DNA from: an uncultured Desulfocapsa sp.
GTDB taxonomy: Bacteria > Desulfobacterota > Desulfobulbia > Desulfobulbales > Desulfocapsaceae
NCBI GenBank assembly: GCA_947311475.1
Contig: CAMZLK010000071.1
Span: 1-44,276, forward strand
DNA: 44,276 nt
Reading direction: 5' to 3'
Shown here: in pieces, positions 18,280 through 26,400 of the stretch
Numbering within the stretch: position 1 is the first letter of the stretch
How the letters are laid out: every line of letters starts with the position of its first letter
Notes under the pieces: model-generated
The model's input: the letters and a program-made list of their open reading frames with translations, nothing else
Told to the model about the DNA's origin: nothing
Databases searched by the model: none
Made by a program: the position numbers and the translations under genes

Positions 18280-18316
18280 GCGTGGTCTCCCTGGGTGCGA
18301 GTCAAATATAGTATAC

Positions 18317-20419
18317 TCAGGATTTGTCGGATTGTGCCTGGATGGCAGTGATGGCAACGGTATTAATAATATCCGTTACGAGACATCCTCGGCTGAGATC
18401 ATTTACCGGCTTCTTCAGGCCCTGTAAAACAGGTCCGATGGCCACAGCACCGGAGGAGCGCTGTACGGCTTTGTATGTGTTGTTACCTGTATTGAGATCT
18501 GGAAAGATAAAGACTGTGGCATGGCCAGCAACCAGGCTGTCAGGCATTTTTGTTTTGGCAACGGTTGGGTCAATTGCAGCATCGTACTGAATGGGGCCTT
18601 CAATGAGCAGGTCCGGCCGTTTTTCTCGTGCTATTGCTGTTGCCTCCCGTACTTTTTCAACATCAGCCCCTTTTCCGGAGACTCCAGTTGAATAGGAGAG
18701 CATGGCCACACGTGGTTCGATACCAAATGTTGCAGCAGTATCAGCTGAAGATATCCCAATTTCAGCGAGCTGTGCGGCGTTGGGATCAGGGTTTACAGCA
18801 CAGTCACCATACACAAGAACCCGTGTGTCCAGGCACATGAGAAAAACTGAAGAGACCACGGATATTCCGGGGCTTGTTTTGATAATTTGCAGGGCAGGGC
18901 GAATTGTATTGGCTGTTGTATGAATTGCACCCGATACCATGCCGTCCGCATTTCCTTCATAGACCATCATTGTCCCAAAATATGATGATGGGGTGCTCAT
19001 GGCATCACGTGCACCATCCAGTGTCATATTCTTATGTTTTCGTAATTCGTAAAAACTCTGGGAAAATTTTTCGGTGAGTTCAGAATTGGCCGGGTCAATA
19101 ATTGTGGCATTGCTGATATCAAGACCAAGTGACATGGCATGAGTTGTGATTTCTTCGGAATTTCCAAGCAGGGTGATATCCACCACATTTCGTCTGAGCA
19201 GGATTTCCGTTGCCCGCAGGATTCGTTCGTCACTGGATTCTGGAAGAACAATATGCTTTTTCACTGATCGGGCCCGCTCAAAGAGACCATACTCAAACAT
19301 TACAGGCGTGACGGTATCAGGTGTGCTGGTGAGTTCTGTGATATTCCTGATATGATTTTCATCAACATGCTTTTCAAAGAGACCAAGTGCCAGTGCAATT
19401 TTACGTTCATCGCCCGGATTGATGAGGGCAGGAACTGCAGCAACAGCACTGGTGGTTGTGTATGTGTCGTCTTTGACACTGAGCAGGGGAATGGTTTGCT
19501 CACGTCCTGCGAGAAGATGCATGGTGTTTTTACCTGGATAAAAGCCTCCAGAGAGCAGTATTCCCGCAACGTTTGGATAATTTGCTGAGAGCAGTGTGGA
19601 AAAAGATGCCAGAATTATATCATCCCGGTCACCCGGTACAATGATTAGATCACCATCTTCAACATGGGAGAGAAAATGTTCCATGGTCATGGCGGCAATC
19701 TTGAACTGTTTGACGATGCGATCCATGCCCTCATTGTGGCCGAGTATATTTTCACAGCCGAGTGCATCGCTGATATCGCCAAGGGACGGTTTGTCCAGTT
19801 CTTCATTTTCAGGTAGCAGAAAAACAGGTACTCCAGATGAATCCTCAGGATCATCAAGCTCCACCTCAAGTACTCCCAGCGTATCTTCGGCCATGCGATT
19901 CACAAAAGTGGCAGAATGTGCACAACCGGATTCTATGATGGCATCTTCTGTGATCTTGATCTCTTTTGCTATGTCGCGCGGGGTCTGATCCATACCATTG
20001 ATGACACCAATAAAGGGACAGCCGAGATTTTTGGCTATCTCCATATTGATATCCATATCAAAGGCAGAGAGAAATGAGGTGGAGTTAAGCCCCTGGCAGA
20101 GAACGAAATCGTATTTTTCTTTAAGGCCGGTGAGTTTTTTGAGGAGTTCTTCGAGGAAAAATTTAAAACGCCCCTCAGCCACAAAAGTTTTCACTTCGGT
20201 TGCCTCAAAGCCATAGCATTCATCATAGGCCATTGCAGGACAATATCGACTCCTGATGAGGTCAATGTCAGGATCAACGGCTTTTTCCGTATCAATAACT
20301 GGCCGGAAAAAAGCAACATTTCCAGTGGAGCGGGTAAGAAACTCCATAAAACCCATGGTTACGACCAGTTTGCCGGCCTCGGGTTCAAGGGAGGCGATGT
20401 AAAGAGTGTTTGATTGCAT
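18317..20419 (-). CDS. pta: Phosphate acetyltransferase, long (three-domain) form
   Basis: 700 aa. The N-terminal third is a P-loop/BioD-like domain (ASLEPEAGKLVVTMGFMEFL), the middle is a DRTGG-type domain (about 215-330), and the C-terminal catalytic PTA domain starts at about 370 (ARSVKKHIVLPESSDERILRA) with GMVSGAIHTTANTIRPALQ and FPDLNTGNNTYKAVQR. It interconverts acetyl-CoA and acetyl phosphate. With an acetate kinase (not in this window) it serves acetate activation or excretion and substrate-level ATP formation. Its first P-loop reads EPEAGK, without the usual GxxxxGKS/T, so nucleotide binding by that domain is doubtful. zwf lies 37 bases downstream. Confidence 0.95.
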   Translation of the reverse strand: MQSNTLYIASLEPEAGKLVVTMGFMEFLTRSTGNVAFFRPVIDTEKAVDPDIDLIRSRYCPAMAYDECYGFEATEVKTFVAEGRFKFFLEELLKKLTGLKEKYDFVLCQGLNSTSFLSAFDMDINMEIAKNLGCPFIGVINGMDQTPRDIAKEIKITEDAIIESGCAHSATFVNRMAEDTLGVLEVELDDPEDSSGVPVFLLPENEELDKPSLGDISDALGCENILGHNEGMDRIVKQFKIAAMTMEHFLSHVEDGDLIIVPGDRDDIILASFSTLLSANYPNVAGILLSGGFYPGKNTMHLLAGREQTIPLLSVKDDTYTTTSAVAAVPALINPGDERKIALALGLFEKHVDENHIRNITELTSTPDTVTPVMFEYGLFERARSVKKHIVLPESSDERILRATEILLRRNVVDITLLGNSEEITTHAMSLGLDISNATIIDPANSELTEKFSQSFYELRKHKNMTLDGARDAMSTPSSYFGTMMVYEGNADGMVSGAIHTTANTIRPALQIIKTSPGISVVSSVFLMCLDTRVLVYGDCAVNPDPNAAQLAEIGISSADTAATFGIEPRVAMLSYSTGVSGKGADVEKVREATAIAREKRPDLLIEGPIQYDAAIDPTVAKTKMPDSLVAGHATVFIFPDLNTGNNTYKAVQRSSGAVAIGPVLQGLKKPVNDLSRGCLVTDIINTVAITAIQAQSDKS

Positions 20420-20488
20420 GGGTGGGTGAGCTGAAGGGGGGAAGACAGTTACGTTGTTTTACCATGAACCTTCTGCGTTTTAATTCTA

Positions 20489-20524
20489 GGAGCTTGTCCG
20501 AAAGACCATTCTCGTACAAGCTCT
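20489..20524. repeat. Family C hairpin repeat, copy 2
   Basis: GGAGCTTGTCCGA, a short middle, then ATTCTCGTACAAGCTC: AGCTTGT/ACAAGCT ends with a partly decayed inner stem. It lies upstream of pta and marks the left edge of the accessory region. Confidence 0.65.
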
Positions 20525-20831
20525 TAGGACGGTTCAATGGTCGCTGGGCTTAGGAGAGACATCAAAAGCAATTTGGTTCATGTCAAGCACCTCATTTATG
20601 GTTCGGCTGGTAAAAATACCGGAAGATAAGAGTAGTTCTCTAACTCTATTATTTGTACACAATTGGTTAACGGAAAGCAACCTGGACATTTAACAGAAGC
20701 TTAAAGAAAGATAAAAATGCGGTGAGCAATCATTTTTTGGTGCAGACCCTTACGATTCTCCTGACTGTAGAGTTTTAACAATGCATTTTTCAAAAAGAAA
20801 GTGAAGTTTTTTTTATGTGGTAACTATTTTT
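20525..20831. other. Intergenic stretch left of the RT island
   Basis: AT-rich sequence without an ORF of interest, repeat or RNA gene that I can recognise. It may contain leftward (pta) and rightward (island) promoters. Confidence 0.45.
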
Positions 20832-20866
20832 CTTGACTTTCCTGGAATTGGGGGGGGTAGAGTGCG
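20832..20866 (+). promoter_or_regulatory. Weak promoter candidate for the RT island
   Basis: TTGACT followed by a G8 tract and TAGAGT at about 19-base spacing, some 45 bases upstream of the Tat-signal ORF. The -35 is good, but the -10 and spacing are poor. Confidence 0.25.
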
Positions 20867-20908
20867 TCTGTCGGTTAATTTCTGTAAAGGTTAAAAGGAT
20901 TATCGTAG

Positions 20909-21289
20909 ATGCAATCACGACTTACAAGACGTAGATTCATACAAAAAACCATTAGTGTTGGCAGCGCTGTCAGTGTGGCCGGGGTTTTTGTTATTCCCGA
21001 TCTCCGATCTTTTTATTCTGATAATGTTACTTGTAGTAATTGTGGTTTACAGGAACAACGATCTGGTTCTGCATTTTTGCAGAATCTATTACACAAACGT
21101 TTTTGCCCGCATTGTGGAATTAACACATATACCTCGTCCTTTCCATCAGATCAAAAATGTGCCTGCAGTGGCACGTTACAAAATACCGAAAAATTCAAAA
21201 ACCCAATGTGTTGTCAGGTGCCATTTCCTGCTCATGGGTTGGCGAACAGTAGTAAACCCGTATTACGTATGGCTGATCTTCAATTTTGA
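20909..21289 (+). CDS. Tat-signal protein with zinc-ribbon cysteines
   Basis: 126 aa. The N-terminus is a twin-arginine signal (LTRRRFIQK, then the hydrophobic ISVGSAVSVAGVFVI), predicting export of a folded protein. The mature part has two paired cysteine motifs, CSNCG (about residue 42) and CPHCG (about 67), plus later CAC and CC, so a bound metal is likely. I do not recognise the family. AAAGGA lies about ten bases before the ATG. The TGA stop is the first three bases of the retron a1 repeat, so the gene ends exactly where the predicted RNA begins; it may share the transcript with the RT. The C-terminal third has no recognisable motif, so a frameshifted end is possible. Confidence 0.6.
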   Translation: MQSRLTRRRFIQKTISVGSAVSVAGVFVIPDLRSFYSDNVTCSNCGLQEQRSGSAFLQNLLHKRFCPHCGINTYTSSFPSDQKCACSGTLQNTEKFKNPMCCQVPFPAHGLANSSKPVLRMADLQF

Positions 21290-21407
21290 TACCGGGGCGG
21301 ATTTTTTAGATATCAGTATGGTGCTACACCATACATGCCGAATCTTGCTTTGCACGCCGGATGGCTGGCCATCCGGCGCGATAACAGTATAAAATGCCCC
21401 GGTATCA
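21287..21407 (+). ncRNA. Predicted retron msr-msd RNA
   Basis: A perfect 12-base inverted repeat, TGATACCGGGGC (21287-21298) and GCCCCGGTATCA (21396-21407), encloses two hairpins. One is GTATGGTG/CACCATAC with a CTA loop (21316-21334); the other is an 11-base palindrome CGCCGGATGGC/GCCATCCGGCG (21355-21378). This is the layout of retron RNA: a1, msr hairpin, msd hairpin, a2, followed by the RT gene. By analogy the msDNA would be short, roughly 50-60 nt including hairpin 2. The branch guanosine cannot be fixed by eye; the GG right after a1 is a candidate. A covariance or structure search and msDNA gel would decide. Confidence 0.7.
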
Positions 21408-21447
21408 TTTTCTTTGCGTTACAAAAAACGAAACGACCCTAAAAACA

Positions 21448-22662
21448 ATGACCGGATGCACTGAACATTCCATTTTTCTCAAAAATCTTGTGGAGGTCAA
21501 TCAGCGAGCTGATATCGACCCCGAAGTTCTGGATCTTATAGAATCCTATGCCAGCCTGCGGTTGGCACATAATCGAGAAGTGGATTTTTACAATTCTGCC
21601 CGCCCTGTATCTGAAAAAGATACAGACCTACAGACATTCCTTAAGAAAAATAAAGATCTCGACAAGCGTACAAAAAATTTCCTTATCGCCTACTATCAGG
21701 AGGTGAGAGATCGTCGTTTTTGCTGCATATTCAGCTCTGACCATTTAGCACATTTGCTACAGACGCCCCTTCCGCATCTTCACGCCTTAACAAGGGGCAG
21801 CCGTAATTATCATGTCTTCACCATCAAAAAATCAAGTGGAGCAGATCGGAAAATTCAGGCACCACATAAACAGTTAAAAACAGTTCAACGGAAAATTCTC
21901 AATACAATCCTTCACCGTGTACCATTAAACAAATACGCGGAAGGCTTTCGAAAAAAACGTTCCATCCTCACTAATGCCATGCATCATGTGAATAAGAAAG
22001 TAATCGTTAAACTGGATATTAAAGACTTTTTCCCCGCCATTGATTCCAATCGTGTGTTTGGTATGTATCTTCAGTTGGGCTATCCCCGTCGGGTGGCACA
22101 ATTGTTGACTAATCTGTCAACGGTTCAAAAAAGGCTACCAACCGGAGCACCCACCAGCCCGGCTATAGCAAATATTATCAGCAGAAGACTTGATAAGCGT
22201 TTTGTTAATCTGGGGGTAAAAACTGATTTCACCTACTCCCGTTACGCAGACGATATCACCATCTCCTGTGATACCGATAATATCCTTAAAATGATTCCCT
22301 TTTTTAAGGAGATAATTCGGGATGAAGGGTTTGGGGTAAACGAAGGGAAGCTACGTATACTCCGAAGTGGCAATCGTCAATCTGTGACAGGGGTGGTTGT
22401 GAATGAGAAACCAAATGTTACACGGCGGGAAATAAAAAAATTAAGAGCCGTATTGCATAACAGTAAACATGGGAACTTGTATAAACAGGCCGGGATATGG
22501 GCCATGAGAGAAAAGGGTCTGAGAAGTTACAGCCCTTATTCAGTTGTGGATTTTTATCAATCCCTGCTGGCAAAGATTCATTTTGTCAGGATGATTAATG
22601 AAAAGGCGGGAAATACTTTGCTCTCTGACTTTTACAGAATTCCCTGGCCTGTTATTGCATGA
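21448..22662 (+). CDS. Retron-type reverse transcriptase
   Basis: The track ORF starts at 21394, inside the a2 repeat. I prefer the ATG at 21448 (404 aa), which leaves the RNA intact, although no ribosome-binding site favours either start. Numbering from 21394: residues about 1-130 are an N-terminal extension. The RT core follows with NAMHHVNKKVIVKLDIKDFFPAI (X-region asparagine/histidine and first catalytic Asp, about 194-216), LPTGAPTSPAIANII (about 248-262), RYADDITIS (catalytic YADD, about 284) and VTGVVVN (about 331), the retron Y-region VTG triplet. All catalytic aspartates are present. No maturase or endonuclease domain follows, arguing against a group II intron; PTGAPTSP argues against a DGR. 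The stop overlaps the next start as ATGA, coupling it to an exported nucleosidase-like protein. Confidence 0.88.
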   Translation: MTGCTEHSIFLKNLVEVNQRADIDPEVLDLIESYASLRLAHNREVDFYNSARPVSEKDTDLQTFLKKNKDLDKRTKNFLIAYYQEVRDRRFCCIFSSDHLAHLLQTPLPHLHALTRGSRNYHVFTIKKSSGADRKIQAPHKQLKTVQRKILNTILHRVPLNKYAEGFRKKRSILTNAMHHVNKKVIVKLDIKDFFPAIDSNRVFGMYLQLGYPRRVAQLLTNLSTVQKRLPTGAPTSPAIANIISRRLDKRFVNLGVKTDFTYSRYADDITISCDTDNILKMIPFFKEIIRDEGFGVNEGKLRILRSGNRQSVTGVVVNEKPNVTRREIKKLRAVLHNSKHGNLYKQAGIWAMREKGLRSYSPYSVVDFYQSLLAKIHFVRMINEKAGNTLLSDFYRIPWPVIA

Positions 22663-23465
22663 AGTGTTTTTTGTTTCGACGGTTTGTACCACTGCTGCTT
22701 GTTTCCGTACTTTTTCTGCTTACTGGTAAAGATGGGCAGGCCAAAACAGGTATTGTTACAGCATTGGACAGTACTCTGGAACAGCTCAAAAAGAAGACCG
22801 AAATTACCGGTTATTCAACCATAGGAGGGCGTGAATTCTACACAGGAAAATTGGGAGAGACAGAAATTATCCTGGTACGTTCTCCCATGGGCAAAGTAAA
22901 TAATGCCATTACCACGCAACTCCTTATTTCAACGTATGCACCTGCAAATGTGCTTTCCATATCTCCGGCCGGTGCCATCAGACAGAATTTAAGAAAGGGA
23001 GATGTCATTTTGGCAACAGAGGTATATCAACATGATTTTGGCACATGGAAACCATACGGATTTATATGGAGTAAAACGCCAGCATATATTCAATCCCTGT
23101 CCACAGATTACAATCGGTTTCCAAAGATTTCATTACAGCAGGTTACTGGACAGGATAAAACAGAAAAATCAAAAGATGTTAATACAGTAGTGAGGGGTGT
23201 TCTTGTCTCAGGAGATCAATTTATAGCTTCATCCAAAAAGCGTGACTGGCTTCATAAGAAATTTAACGCCACAGCAGTTGATATGGGTGGTGCCGCTATT
23301 GTTCAGACTTGCTACGTCAACAGAACTCCCGTCCACCTGATACGGGTGATAACCGATGAGGCAAATCTGGATGCCAGGACAGCATTCGCAGATTCTATGC
23401 CGTCTTACAACACGACAATCGATCTGACCGCATTTATTGTAAATATCCTCACCAAAAACTTATAA
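22659..23465 (+). CDS. Exported phosphorylase-superfamily protein (MTA/SAH nucleosidase-like)
   Basis: 268 aa. Residues 1-28 are a Sec signal peptide (RRFVPLLLVSVLFLLTG, probable cleavage after GQA). The rest follows the MTAN/PNP_UDP_1 fold order: GIVTALD, SPMGKVNNAITTQLLI, SPAGAIRQNLRKGDVILATEVYQHDFG, VSGDQFIAS, VDMGGAAIVQTCY and VIRVITDEAN-like (LIRVITDEAN). By eye against E. coli MTAN, the catalytic Asp (TDEAN) remains. The ribose-binding Glu of VDMEGAA is Gly, and the water-activating Glu near the N-terminus appears to be Thr. It may therefore have altered chemistry or only bind ligands. Its start overlaps the RT stop (ATGA) and the TPR gene follows after 18 bases. Periplasmic location is odd for a retron effector. 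Confidence 0.8.
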   Translation: MKCFLFRRFVPLLLVSVLFLLTGKDGQAKTGIVTALDSTLEQLKKKTEITGYSTIGGREFYTGKLGETEIILVRSPMGKVNNAITTQLLISTYAPANVLSISPAGAIRQNLRKGDVILATEVYQHDFGTWKPYGFIWSKTPAYIQSLSTDYNRFPKISLQQVTGQDKTEKSKDVNTVVRGVLVSGDQFIASSKKRDWLHKKFNATAVDMGGAAIVQTCYVNRTPVHLIRVITDEANLDARTAFADSMPSYNTTIDLTAFIVNILTKNL

Positions 23466-23483
23466 GGGAAATACAACTCGCAA

Positions 23484-26400
23484 ATGAAAAATGCCATCAT
23501 TTCAGTTTTATTGTCGTTGTGTCTTGCCATCTTCGCGGTTGGGAAGAGTATGGCGTATGATCAGTATTACCTGTTAAAACAGGGCCATGATGCCAGAAAC
23601 AGTGGTCATGCACAAGAGGCCATCCAGAATTATCAGGATTATATTAATTCCCATCCCTTTTCACAGAACCTGAAATCGTCAAAAGCTGCACTGCAGGGGG
23701 CACCCGGTACGCCAACAAACAGCAGCCAGTATTTATTGCGAAATTTGCTTATTGCATACAAAAACCTTTTGCGTGTGCTCCATGAAAATGGAAGGACGAA
23801 AGAAGTAAGAACCTGGTTAACAAACCTCAAATCCATTTATGACCCGGAAGGATTTGGCTCAAAGAATAGTTATAATCTTGCAGTAATTCTACAGGAAAAT
23901 AACTGCTTGGATGATTGTACTGCCTTATTGGAAAATATAATAACAAATCAAATTGAAGAGTATAGATCAGGCAACAACAAGGTCTTTCTGCGTGCAGCCA
24001 GTATGCTCATGAAGGTTTATGTTAAACATGGACAAATAGATCAGCAACGTATTCTTTGCAATAATCTGTTGCAGTGTCCAAGGTTGGAATTTGATAACAA
24101 TGATTCATACAGACTGGCAACTCTACTTCTTAAAGAGGCTCAGACCAGAGAAATAGGCAAACAGCTTTTAGGAGAAATTTCCAATCAGACAGGAGGTACG
24201 GCTACTGATGCTGCTTCAATTCTGAAGGCTAATATCTGTTTGATGAAATGTAAGTATGAGGAAAACGACAAAGAAGGTCTTGACTGTATTGCCAGTCAAT
24301 GCACATTGACCTTGAAAAATAACCTTTCCCCCAGTGCCCTCTATAAGCTGGGTGTTGCTTTTCTGAAATACGGAAAAAAGAATCAAGGAAAAGCGATTCT
24401 AGAAAGGATCAGTCAGGAATACACGAATAGCGTATGGTCCAGAAAAAGCCTGTTTCTACTTGGTCGAAATGCGTTAAGTGAAAAAGATTGGACCGCTGCG
24501 ATTGACCACTATTCAACGTACATCGATCGATATCCTGAACAGACATTTTTTTGTTTGAAGGCGTATTCCAACATTCTTGATGCTTACTGGTCCCGTGATG
24601 GTGACCTCGAACAGCAGCAACTGCAGATTGATAGTTTTGCCGATATTATAAACCAGACAGCAGACTATGAAACGCAACTGAATATGGCACGGGAATTGTC
24701 CTATAAGGGATTTGAAAAATTGGCTGATTCGACCTTTATCCTTGGCTACACCTTTGTACAAGGTGTAATCGCCAACAATAAAAACACCCTCCCTGCCATG
24801 CGGGCAAACTGGCAATTAACCAAATATGGGTTCGAGGTGGGAAGATTTGATATTGCCCGTGATAGTGGAGAAGATGTTCTTGATACCCATGGACAGATAT
24901 ACAATTTGTTAACAACTGCCAAAGAAAAAGAGAGAGCGGATCATTATCTCTCCCGCACTATTCTCTGGCTGGCAAAACTCTACGAAACCACGCGTGAAGA
25001 AGAAAAAGCAAAGAGAGTTCTCCAGCGCTTTGTCAGTGATTTCCCCCACGATACAGATAGCGATTATGCCACCTATCAACTTGGCCGACTTTATGAACAG
25101 GAAGGGCAGTTTCAAGATGCTGCTGAATCGTATAGACAAATAAAGAAAAAACAGTGGCGAAAAAAAGGCAGACAGGGCACTACAGAAGATGGATGCCATA
25201 TGAAAAGCTTATTATATTCTTTATTTTTCCTGATTGCCATCCTCTTTATTCCCGTAACTTCACCAGCGTGGGAGTGTGATGTTACTCTGGATGCACCTAA
25301 AACTATTAAAATTGATCAGGAAGTCATTTTGACAGCAGATGGAACTCCAACAGGTGGTTCTTATTCCTGGTCGCGAACAAAAAATCTCACTCCTGATGGA
25401 GCGACAGCAACGTTAATTGGTCATAAACCAAACTATTCCGAATACATTCAGGTTATTGCCTATTATAGAAGTCCGAAAGGAAAAAAGTGTAAAGATGTAA
25501 AATGGATATGGGTGTGCGCTTGTAATGTTACACGCCTTAACGGGCCTGCAACGGCTAAAGTAGGTCAAAAGGTAGCTCTGGCCGCTGAGGCTGAACCAAC
25601 AGGGGGAGCCTATACCTGGACAATAGTATCAGGTAGTGGTAGCCTGACACCCGACGACTCATCTGCAGAATTTATTGGTGATAAAGCCGGATCTGTTGAA
25701 ATAAAAGTTTCGTATGTACCACCGGATGGTGGAGAACCATGCACGAAAGATCATACAATTGAAGTTGAAGGTGAATGTGAGGTAACTTTAGATATAGCTG
25801 TGGCGTCACGACCAATATGCAGATCATTGGAGTTTCATGCAGAAGGAATACCCACTGGAGGCGATTTTTCATGGGAGGCCGGCAACGGAATTAGCGGATC
25901 AGGCAAGGTTGCCACGTACGACAGTACAACACCGGGAACTGATACCATAACGGTTAAATATACATCCCCGGATGGCACCACTTGTGACGCCAGTACCTCT
26001 ATTACTTCTTTTTCTTTGAACGATGATTTTGCTTCAAAAAAGAGTTGTTTTAATTCTGGCACTTCCTTACAATTGGCTGACTTTACGATTAGTACTACTC
26101 CTCCAGGATTTCACGATGAAGCGAGACTATCCCCATCACCAATTTCCACCAGTACTCCTACCGCTCAACAGGAAACTAGACAGGTCACGGCTTCCCTTTT
26201 GTGTCGACCGAGTACCAATGAAAAATATACTAACGTAGTGGTTGTAAACAAAGATGTGGAAATTGGTTCGAAAATAGAGATTGAAATACCCAATCTCCTT
26301 AAAGTGCCTCTGGAAAAGTTGGGATTGGCTGACAAGCTGGAGTTTAAACTACGGAATTCATACAAAAAAAATAAAGAATGTTGTGATGCTGGACCAGAAG

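Noticed and set aside
20955-21392. ORF of 145 aa overlapping the Tat-signal ORF
   Set aside because: Shifted frame covering both the zinc-ribbon gene and the predicted retron RNA; no ribosome-binding site and no family features.
21394-22662. RT as a diversity-generating retroelement or group II intron
   Set aside because: PTGAPTSP and VTG motifs, no Avd-like gene, no template/variable repeat pair seen, no maturase or endonuclease domain; the flanking repeat-hairpin element fits a retron.
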